Assembly: GCA_023429855.1 (NCBI GenBank)
Contig: JAEZDB010000339.1
Span: forward strand, 1-16,089
Direction of reading: 5' to 3'
From: Actinomycetes bacterium
GTDB lineage: Bacteria; Actinomycetota; Thermoleophilia; Solirubrobacterales; Solirubrobacteraceae
Length of the DNA stretch: 16,089 bases
Positions within the stretch are counted from its first letter, which is position 1. The number at the start of each line of letters is the position of its first letter. Of this stretch, positions 1 through 5,290 are shown one piece after another. The notes under the pieces were generated by a model. The model saw only the letters and a program-made list of their open reading frames with translations. It was not told where the DNA came from and did no database searches. A program made the translations under genes and the position numbers.

Positions 1-50
1 GCGCAGCCGCCCGCTCGTCGGCAGCACGGCTTCTCGTTCGGCTCTCTCCC

Positions 51-275
51 ATGATCACCCTTCACCGCCTCGGCCAGAGCGAAGCCTCGCTCGTGCTCAA
101 CTGCGACCTCGTCGCCACCGTCGAAGCCAACCCCGACACCGTGATCACGCTCGTGACCGGTGCCCGCCTGGTCGTCTCCGAGACGCCGCAAGAGGTCGTC
201 GACGCCGTCATGCACTGGCGCGCCGAGATCGGCCGCCACACCTTCGGTACCCCGAAGCTCCTGCCCTCCGTGTAG
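51..275 (+). CDS. flbD: FlbD family flagellar protein
   Basis: This 74-residue protein matches the small FlbD family found in flagellar operons of Gram-positive bacteria. It opens MITLHRLG, continues with a 'V-L-N-x-D-L-V-A-T-V-E-A-x-P-D-T-V-I-T-L' core (residues about 15-34), then a 'VSETPQEVVDAV' segment. Length is normal for the family. The family's biochemical role is poorly defined; it is known mainly as a conserved neighbour of flgE, motA and fliM. The ATG at 51 has no clear Shine-Dalgarno sequence. A reading frame open from the window edge stops at TGA 52-54, overlapping this ATG, so translation may be coupled to an upstream gene outside the window. FliM follows after 85 nt. Identification is confident; the exact start is slightly less so because the same frame is open to the edge. 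Confidence 0.9.
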   Translation: MITLHRLGQSEASLVLNCDLVATVEANPDTVITLVTGARLVVSETPQEVVDAVMHWRAEIGRHTFGTPKLLPSV

Positions 276-294
276 CTGGGCGCCCCTGGGCGCC
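276..294. repeat. Direct repeat / short hairpin after flbD
   Basis: The 9-mer CTGGGCGCC occurs at 276-284 and again at 286-294, right after the flbD stop. Because GGCGCC is self-complementary, 279-284 and 289-294 can also pair as a 6-bp stem with a CCTG loop. There is no T-tract, so terminator activity is doubtful. Confidence 0.35.
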
Positions 295-318
295 GCGCTG
301 CAGGGTTAGGGTGGGCCT

Positions 319-345
319 ACAGGTTCGGCCAGTCGGTGCCGATCC
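319..345 (+). promoter_or_regulatory. Putative sigma-28-type promoter for fliM
   Basis: The -35-like ACAGGTTC (319-326) is followed after 11 nt by GCCGATCC (338-345). The FliA/SigD consensus is TAAAGTTT-N11-GCCGATAA, so spacing is exact. The GCCGAT core is intact, but the -35 matches only in part (A, then GTT). The CA[A/G]GTTC-N11-GCCGAT arrangement is shared with the site before motA. A start near 352 would give a very short leader before the GTG at 361. Confidence 0.45.
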
Positions 346-360
346 TCCGGGGGATCTCCC

Positions 361-1269
361 GTGAGCGAGCCTCGCATCTTTCATCCAGGGTCGAAGGACG
401 GCCGCCAGCCGTGGCTGCGCCCCGTCGACTTCTCCGCGCCCAGTGCGCTGCCGCCCGACCAGCAGGCGCGCCTGCGCAAGCTCGTCGACGACCTCGGCCC
501 GATCGTCGGTCCGCGCGCGACCGCGGAACTGGGTCTCAGCCTTGACCTCAAGCCGCTGTGGGTCCGTGAGCTCGCGTGGCGCGACGGCCACCCGATCCCG
601 GCTGAGGACGCCGTCACGACGATCATCGAGACGTCGTCCGGCGGCCAGTTCTACCTCGTGCTCGACCCGACGCTGGCGTCGCTGGTCGTCGAGCGCCTGC
701 TTGGCACGGAGCCCGACCCGGCTCGCCCGCTGCGCACCGTCACCACCATCGACCGCGCGCTGCTCAGCCGCATGAACGACCTGCTCGTTTCCGCGCTCGG
801 GCGCCTCTGGACCGAGGCGACCGGTGCGACGTTGACCGCGACCGGCGTCAAGTCGCAGGGCGCGCTCGCGGCCGACCTCGAGCCGACCGCGCTGATGCTG
901 CTCATCGCCGTCGAGGTCAAGATCTTCAACACGCTCAGCGTGCTGCACCTCGCGTTTCCGCAGAGCACCCTGGCGCCGGTCGCCCCGATGCTTTCGCGTC
1001 CGTCAGCGCGCAGCGCCAGCGACGACCCGGAGACCACGCGCGCCGTACAGGCCCGGCTCGGCGAAGCCAACGTCGAGGTCCAGGTGCGCCTGGGTTCCGT
1101 GCAGCTCACGGCTGGCCAGATCGCCGAACTCCATCCCGGCGACCGCGTGGCCCTGCCGACGCCCGCCACCGAGTCGGCGGCGCTGATCGTCGACGGGGTG
1201 CCCGTGCAGTACGGCCACATCGGCCGCAGCGGCCTGCACCGCGCCGTGCGTGTGGGAGCCGGTACATGA
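361..1269 (+). CDS. fliM: Flagellar motor switch protein FliM
   Basis: This 302-residue protein is the FliM C-ring component, which links FliG to FliN and normally senses CheY-P. The start of the FliM middle domain is recognisable ('RPVDFSAPSALPPDQQARL', 20-38). The CheC-like middle region spans about 40-200, and a C-terminal SpoA domain (about 230-298) carries 'VEVQVRLGSVQLTAGQIAELHPGD'. The GTG at 361 is preceded by a purine-rich CCGGGGGA (347-354). Two features are odd. The usual N-terminal CheY-P-binding helix (LSQxEIDALL-like) is absent, and an in-frame stop at 307-309 leaves no room for it. The GGxG loop usually found in the middle domain appears replaced by GTEPDP (115-120). The stop overlaps the next start as ATGA (1266-1269), indicating translational coupling. 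Confidence 0.9.
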   Translation: MSEPRIFHPGSKDGRQPWLRPVDFSAPSALPPDQQARLRKLVDDLGPIVGPRATAELGLSLDLKPLWVRELAWRDGHPIPAEDAVTTIIETSSGGQFYLVLDPTLASLVVERLLGTEPDPARPLRTVTTIDRALLSRMNDLLVSALGRLWTEATGATLTATGVKSQGALAADLEPTALMLLIAVEVKIFNTLSVLHLAFPQSTLAPVAPMLSRPSARSASDDPETTRAVQARLGEANVEVQVRLGSVQLTAGQIAELHPGDRVALPTPATESAALIVDGVPVQYGHIGRSGLHRAVRVGAGT

Positions 1270-2321
1270 ACGCGGTGTTCGACCCGATCGCCGACATCGC
1301 GGTTGAGGCTGCTCGCGCCGCGCTCCCAGAACAGGTGCAGGTGGGCGGCGTCACGCCCCTGCCGCGCGGCGCCGACCCGTTTGTCGGCGCTGAGCGCCCG
1401 CTCTTGCTCGCCGTGACGCGCTGGACCTTCGTCGCCCCCGGCGGCGTGCTGCTCGGCGGTGCGCCGGCAGCGATGGCGGCTGTGCTCGGCTTCGACGTCC
1501 CGCCGACCCCGGCGCCGATCGCGCCCGAGGACCGCAAGCCCGACGACCCCGAGCCGCCGAAGTGGAGCGACCTCGTCGCCGAGGCGGCCCGCGAGACGGC
1601 GACGACCGTGACGCAGGCGATCGCCAGCGCGATCGCTCCGGTTGCCGACCTTCCGCCGGACTGCTCGAGCACCCAGGTGTCGGTGAACCCCGACGACGCA
1701 GCGATCCGCGCCGAGGTGGGACCGCTGCCCGACGCCGTGGTGCTCATGCTCCACAACGACGAGCACGAAGTCCGCCTCGTGGTGGTCGTCCCCGGCATCA
1801 TGGCGGCGCGCCTCAGCGCCGACGCCGCCCCCGAACCGGCCGCCGAGCCGGCAGCAGAGGGCGACGAGCCCGACACGGCGGCGGCCAAGCTGATGCGCGG
1901 CGAGCTCGACCGGGCCTTGGCGGCCGTGCCGCTGGAACTGGCGATCGGCATGGGCCATGCCAACGTGCCGCTCGCCCACATCCTGCACCTGCAGAGCGGC
2001 GAGGTCCTCGAGCTCGAGGAGCGCGCCGACGCGCCGGTCGACCTGGTGTCGGGCGGGACGCCCGTCGCCCACGGCGACCTGGAGGTCAGCGATCACGGGA
2101 CGCTCGTGCTGCACGTGACCGGGATCCCGGGCCGGGCCACCGGACCGGGTCCGGCGCTCGTCGCCGATCCGCCGACCGCGGCTGCGGACGTCAGTGCGGC
2201 CGACGACACGCCGCTCGCGCCGGCACCAGACGTGCCGTCGGACGAGGCGCCACTTGCCGAGGCGCCAGACGCGCCGTCGGACACCGACGTCGACGCCCCC
2301 GGCGACGGCGACGCGGACTAG
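1266..2321 (+). CDS. FliN/FliY-family motor switch protein, long form
   Basis: This 351-residue protein has a clear SpoA (FliN-type) domain at about 214-287, including 'VPLELAIGMGHANVPLAHI' and 'GTPVAHGDLEVSDHGTLVLHV'. The roughly 200 residues before it contain a hydrophobic beta-rich segment (45-77) and a second one (148-183) around a Pro/Asp linker. This resembles the CheC-like front half of FliY, but I see no clear CheC phosphatase motif, so FliY is only a likely name. Residues 288-351 form a low-complexity Ala/Pro/Asp tail with a 13-residue tandem repeat. Known relatives sit in the cytoplasmic C-ring with FliM. The ATG overlaps the fliM stop as ATGA. With the separate fliN at 4868, the window encodes three SpoA proteins. 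Confidence 0.82.
   Translation: MNAVFDPIADIAVEAARAALPEQVQVGGVTPLPRGADPFVGAERPLLLAVTRWTFVAPGGVLLGGAPAAMAAVLGFDVPPTPAPIAPEDRKPDDPEPPKWSDLVAEAARETATTVTQAIASAIAPVADLPPDCSSTQVSVNPDDAAIRAEVGPLPDAVVLMLHNDEHEVRLVVVVPGIMAARLSADAAPEPAAEPAAEGDEPDTAAAKLMRGELDRALAAVPLELAIGMGHANVPLAHILHLQSGEVLELEERADAPVDLVSGGTPVAHGDLEVSDHGTLVLHVTGIPGRATGPGPALVADPPTAAADVSAADDTPLAPAPDVPSDEAPLAEAPDAPSDTDVDAPGDGDAD
2211..2288 (+). repeat. Two-copy 39-bp coding repeat in FliN/FliY-like tail
   Basis: Two adjacent 39-nt units (2211-2249 and 2250-2288) encode the degenerate 13-residue repeat P-L-A-x-A-P-D-x-P-S-D-x-x. The copies have diverged at several codon positions, so this is an old duplication in an acidic, probably disordered tail. 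Confidence 0.6.
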
Positions 2322-2356
2322 CGCCGCCGCCCCCGGCCAACCGGTTAGACCAGTTT

Positions 2357-2374
2357 CCGGACGTTCGTGTCCGG
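2357..2374. other. UUCG-type hairpin in fliY-motA gap
   Basis: CCGGAC (2357-2362) pairs perfectly with GTCCGG (2369-2374). The enclosed GTTCGT can form a G-U-closed UUCG tetraloop. It lies 36 nt after the FliN/FliY-like stop and just before a second, larger hairpin. Confidence 0.55.
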
Positions 2375-2397
2375 CTGCGCGACTCGTCAGAAAAGCC

Positions 2398-2429
2398 CGC
2401 CACTAAAGGGTTGTGGACCCTTTGTGGCG
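2398..2429 (+). terminator. Strong hairpin, possible terminator/attenuator before motA
   Basis: The left arm CGCCAC-T-AAAGGGT (2398-2411) pairs with ACCCTTT-GTGGCG (2417-2429) around a TGTGG loop. That gives 13 bp with a single bulged T. There is no T-tract downstream, so it is not a textbook intrinsic terminator. It could reduce read-through from fliM/fliY, block 3' exonucleases, or be a protein site. It swallows the GTG at 2413, which argues against that codon starting motA. Confidence 0.5.
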
Positions 2430-2477
2430 CGCTCGCGAGGTAGCTCCTGCCGCTTGCATACCGAGCAACGGATCACC

Positions 2478-2498
2478 TGTCCAGCTTGTTGGACAAGC
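2478..2498 (+). other. Mutually exclusive hairpin pair upstream of motA
   Basis: TGTCCA (2478-2483) can pair with TGGACA (2490-2495) around GCTTGT. Alternatively GCTTGT itself (2484-2489) can pair with ACAAGC (2493-2498) around TGG. Both 6-bp stems are perfect and share 2493-2495, so only one can form. A switch is possible but unproven. Confidence 0.4.
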
Positions 2499-2500
2499 AC

Positions 2501-2527
2501 GCAAGTTCATCTGTGCACCGCCGATGT
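2501..2527 (+). promoter_or_regulatory. Putative sigma-28-type promoter for motA
   Basis: GCAAGTTC (2501-2508), 11 nt, then GCCGATGT (2520-2527). This matches AAGTT of the TAAAGTTT box and all of GCCGAT, with exact spacing. Initiation 6-9 nt further on would fall at about 2533-2536, at or next to the preferred motA ATG (2536), so the transcript could be leaderless or nearly so. Confidence 0.55.
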
Positions 2528-2535
2528 TCCGGTCA

Positions 2536-3348
2536 ATGAAAGCTGGATCCCTCATCGGCGTCATCGTCGCGATCGTCCTGATCCTCTTGGGAGGCATGGT
2601 CGAGGGCGTCACTCCCATGCAGCTGTACGCGCTGGCACCGACGCTCATCATCGGCGGCGGCACGCTCGGCGCGACCATGGCGTCGTTCGGCATGGAGGGC
2701 ATGAAGCAGATCGTGCCCGGCTACAAAGCCGCGTTCATGTCGGAGACACCCGATCTGCCTGGCCAGGTCGAGCGGCTGGTCGGCTTCGCCGATGTTGCAC
2801 GCCGCGACGGCCTGCTTGCGCTTGAAGCGCAGCTCCCCGAGATCCCCGACGAGTTCACGCGCAAAGGGCTGCAGCTCGTCGTCGACGGCACCGACGGCCA
2901 CGTGGTCGAGGAGATGCTCGAGATCGAGGTCGAGAGCATGCAGGCACGCCACAAGGTCGGCGAAGACGTCTTCCGCGCGGCCTCGGGCTTCGCGCCGACG
3001 ATCGGCGTGCTCGGCACCGTCATCTCGCTCGTGCACGTGCTCGGCAACCTCTCGGACCCCGATTCGCTGGGTCCCTCGATCTCCGTCGCCTTCATCGCCA
3101 CGCTCATGGGCGTCGGCTTCGCGAACGTGATCGCGCTGCCGATCGCCACGAGGCTCAAGCAGGTCTCGGGCTGGGAAGTCCAGCAGCGCAATATGACGAT
3201 CGACGGGATCATGGCGATCCAGCGGGGCGACAACCCGCGGATGGTGGCCGAGCGTCTGCTCTCCTACTTGCCACCGAAGCAGCGCGCGGGCGTCACGCTC
3301 CCAGGGGCCCCCAAGCTCTCCGCGGTAGAAGACAAAAAGGCCGCTTAG
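2536..3348 (+). CDS. motA: Flagellar stator protein MotA
   Basis: MotA forms the proton-conducting stator with MotB in the inner membrane. From ATG 2536 it has 270 residues. There are paired N-terminal membrane helices (about 4-20 and 31-48), a cytoplasmic loop with the conserved 'ARRDGLLALE' (88-97) that carries the charged residues known to contact FliG, and two C-terminal helices around 'FAPTIGVLGTVISLVHVLG' (152-170) and 'SISVAFIATLMGVGFANVI' (181-199). Pro154 corresponds to the conserved channel proline. The frame is open from a GTG at 2413, but the residues between are not MotA-like and that codon lies in a hairpin loop. ATG 2524 lies inside the predicted -10 box. No Shine-Dalgarno sequence is visible before 2536. 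motB follows after 2 nt. Confidence 0.93.
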   Translation: MKAGSLIGVIVAIVLILLGGMVEGVTPMQLYALAPTLIIGGGTLGATMASFGMEGMKQIVPGYKAAFMSETPDLPGQVERLVGFADVARRDGLLALEAQLPEIPDEFTRKGLQLVVDGTDGHVVEEMLEIEVESMQARHKVGEDVFRAASGFAPTIGVLGTVISLVHVLGNLSDPDSLGPSISVAFIATLMGVGFANVIALPIATRLKQVSGWEVQQRNMTIDGIMAIQRGDNPRMVAERLLSYLPPKQRAGVTLPGAPKLSAVEDKKAA

Positions 3349-3350
3349 CC

Positions 3351-4310
3351 GTGTCGCGCAAGCACAAGCACGCCGCGCACGACGAGCACCCAGACGAGCG
3401 CTGGCTGCTGACCTACGCCGACATGATCACGCTCCTCATGGCGCTGTTCATCGTCATGTTCTCGATCTCGAACGTGAACAAGGGCAAGTTCGACGAGCTG
3501 TCGAAGTCGCTCAACTCCGCGTTCAACGGCCCGCCCGTGATGAGCGGTGGCGAGGCCATCAAGGACACCGGCGCCGAGTCCGGTGTGCCCACGCCGGCTG
3601 CGGCCCCGCCGCGGCCGTCGCTGCAGGCTGCTCTCGCTCCGCAGAGCTCCGGTCAGGCCAGCTCCGCTCAAGAGGAGCAAGAGGACCTCAAACGCCTCGA
3701 GCAGATGGTCCAGGCTGCCGCCGCGAAAGCCGGCATCAAAGACAAAGTCCAGACGGAAGTGGCGCCTGACGGCCTCCACGTGCGCCTGAAGACCGACGGT
3801 CTCCTCTTTGATTCCGGCTCCGCCGCGATCAAATCGGGGGCGCTTCCGCTGATCGCCGATCTCGCCCGGCTGCTGCGAGCCGACGGCCGCCACGCCGTCA
3901 ACGTCTCCGGCCACACCGACGTCCAGCCCGTCTCAGGGCAGTACCCAAGCAACTGGGAGCTCTCGACGGCCCGCGCCTCGTCGGTCGTTCGCCAGCTGAT
4001 CGCCGACAAGGTCTCCCCGGCCCGCCTCACGGCGACCGGCCGTGCGTACTACGACCCGATCGCATCAAACAAGACCACGGCTGGTCGCGCTAGCAACCGC
4101 CGCGTCGAGCTCTTCCTGCCACGCAGCCAGACGGCCTCGTCGGTCGCCGCCGAAACCGAGGCAGCGGCGAGAGCCGATGACGCCGACGCATCTGCGCACG
4201 GCGATGAGGCCTCGGCGGACGCCGCGAAGGCCGCCGAGCTTGAAGCGTCCGACACCGCCACCCACTTCTCGGAGGAAGCCCCCTCCGGAACCGCAGAGGC
4301 CTCGCACTGA
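3351..4310 (+). CDS. motB: Flagellar stator protein MotB
   Basis: This 319-residue MotB anchors the stator to peptidoglycan. A short cytoplasmic His/Lys-rich N terminus precedes a single membrane helix (about 19-40). It contains Asp24 in 'TYADMITLL', the proton-carrying residue, so the motor is probably proton- rather than sodium-driven, although ion choice cannot be read from this residue alone. A plug/linker follows, then an OmpA-like peptidoglycan-binding domain (about 140-258) with 'SGHTDVQPV' and 'NRRVEL'. Residues 258-319 are an Ala/Glu/Asp-rich extension beyond the usual end. The GTG start lies 2 nt after the motA stop, so the pair is co-translated. FliL follows at 37 nt. Confidence 0.95.
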   Translation: MSRKHKHAAHDEHPDERWLLTYADMITLLMALFIVMFSISNVNKGKFDELSKSLNSAFNGPPVMSGGEAIKDTGAESGVPTPAAAPPRPSLQAALAPQSSGQASSAQEEQEDLKRLEQMVQAAAAKAGIKDKVQTEVAPDGLHVRLKTDGLLFDSGSAAIKSGALPLIADLARLLRADGRHAVNVSGHTDVQPVSGQYPSNWELSTARASSVVRQLIADKVSPARLTATGRAYYDPIASNKTTAGRASNRRVELFLPRSQTASSVAAETEAAARADDADASAHGDEASADAAKAAELEASDTATHFSEEAPSGTAEASH

Positions 4311-4347
4311 GTCCTCGTCCTCCGAGTACCACTAGCCAACCAGACCC

Positions 4348-4806
4348 ATGAAGCCCAAGCTCATCCTTCCCATCGTGATCCTCGTGGTCGGCCTGCTGGC
4401 CGGCAAGACCTTCTTCGCGAAGGCGCCTGCAGAGGCGGCGCCCAAGCCCAAGGTCCACGGCGAGGTCTACATCATGCCCAAGGACTTCCTGGTCAACCTG
4501 CAAGACGGCCGGTTCGCGAAGCTCAACGTGGGTCTGATCCTCAAGCACCACTACCTCGCCGAGGCCATGGCCGAGGCTGGCGGTGGCGGGCACGGCGCCC
4601 CCAAGGCGCCGGAGGGCTACGGCACGTTGCCGCAGGAGGCGATCGTGCGCGACATCGTGACCGACGCCATCACCGGCGCCTCGGCCAACGACCTGATCAA
4701 CAAGACGAAGCGCCACCACCTCAAGGAAGAGATCGTCGAGGAGATCAAGGCCAATACCGACGTGAAGGTCGAGCACCTGATCTTCACCGACGTCGCGGTT
4801 CAGTAA
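4348..4806 (+). CDS. fliL: Flagellar basal body-associated protein FliL
   Basis: FliL is a single-pass membrane protein that surrounds and supports the MotAB stator. This 152-residue copy has one N-terminal helix (about 5-23) and a short Ala/Pro/Lys linker. Its periplasmic-side FliL domain has 'GEVYIMPKDFLVNLQDGRFAKLNVGL' spread over 38-63 and ends 'VEHLIFTDVAVQ', typical of the family. A Gly/His/Ala insertion (78-87) separates the two halves. ATG 4348 has no obvious Shine-Dalgarno sequence. Position directly after motB fits its role and actinobacterial gene order. fliN follows after 61 nt. Confidence 0.92.
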   Translation: MKPKLILPIVILVVGLLAGKTFFAKAPAEAAPKPKVHGEVYIMPKDFLVNLQDGRFAKLNVGLILKHHYLAEAMAEAGGGGHGAPKAPEGYGTLPQEAIVRDIVTDAITGASANDLINKTKRHHLKEEIVEEIKANTDVKVEHLIFTDVAVQ

Positions 4807-4826
4807 CCGGCGCTCCGTGCCGATAC
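4800..4826 (+). promoter_or_regulatory. Putative sigma-28-type promoter for fliN
   Basis: TCAGTAAC (4800-4807) is followed after 11 nt by GCCGATAC (4819-4826), seven of eight matches to GCCGATAA. The -35 is weak by the enterobacterial consensus. Its CAG falls at the same spacing as in the fliM, motA and fliO sites. It overlaps the end of fliL and would give a leader of about 35 nt. Confidence 0.45.
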
Positions 4827-4867
4827 CTCGTTAGACCACTGGATCTCTACTCCAACTCTTTGCTCCC

Positions 4868-5227
4868 ATGCTCGATTCGCCTGAACTCACTGCCACACAC
4901 GCCGCTCCGGTCGCCGACCTCGAGCGCCTCGTGGGCGTGCGCGTCTCGGTCACCGTCGAGCTCGGTCGCTCGTCGATGACGCTCGGCGAAGCGCTCGAGC
5001 TCGGCCCGGGTGCGGTCATCCCGCTCGACACCACCGCCGGCGCGCCGCTGGCGCTGCGGATCAACGACCGCCTCGTTGCCCGCGGCGAAGTGCTCGTGAT
5101 GGACGACGTCTACGGCCTCAAGATCACCGAGATCGTCGAAGACGCCGAGCCGGTCGTGGCGCAGGCCACCCCCGGCCTCACGGGTGTCGCTCCGGCCGCT
5201 GCTGCTCCCGAGCAGCTCGCGGCGTAA
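4868..5227 (+). CDS. fliN: Flagellar motor switch protein FliN
   Basis: A 119-residue FliN. The SpoA domain occupies about 17-91 with 'VGVRVSVTVELGRSSMTLGEAL', 'LGPGAVIPLD' and 'ARGEVLVMDDVYGLKITEI', all diagnostic. It polymerises with FliM at the base of the C-ring and docks export substrates through FliH. The last 25 residues are an Ala/Pro tail. ATG 4868 has no visible Shine-Dalgarno sequence; the preceding bases are pyrimidine-rich. It is the last plus-strand gene before a convergent kinase, so the flagellar run is interrupted here; fliO resumes about 8.8 kb later. Confidence 0.94.
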   Translation: MLDSPELTATHAAPVADLERLVGVRVSVTVELGRSSMTLGEALELGPGAVIPLDTTAGAPLALRINDRLVARGEVLVMDDVYGLKITEIVEDAEPVVAQATPGLTGVAPAAAAPEQLAA

Positions 5228-5272
5228 GGGAACCTCGCAGGGCGGGCCCACCCGCCTCGCTGTGGCGTTCCC
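5228..5272. terminator. Long hairpin between convergent fliN and kinase genes
   Basis: Nested pairing: GGGAAC (5228-5233) with GTTCCC (5267-5272), CGCAG (5236-5240) with CTGTG (5260-5264, one wobble), and GGCGGG (5241-5246) with CCCGCC (5251-5256) around a CCCA loop. That is 17 bp with small internal loops, starting immediately after the fliN stop. Lack of T-tracts on either side is common in high-GC actinobacteria. Its place between convergent genes suits a bidirectional terminator. Confidence 0.65.
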
Positions 5273-5290
5273 GCCCGATCCTGCACGGAG

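Noticed and set aside
1..54. Frame open from the window edge ending at TGA 52-54, possibly the end of an upstream gene
   Set aside because: Only 17 codons are visible and they do not resemble the end of FlgE or another flagellar protein, so it is not listed as a feature. The ATGA overlap with flbD is noted there.
2413..2535. Extended MotA N terminus from GTG 2413
   Set aside because: The added 41 residues are not MotA-like, the GTG lies in the loop of a 13-bp hairpin, and the region contains the proposed motA promoter.
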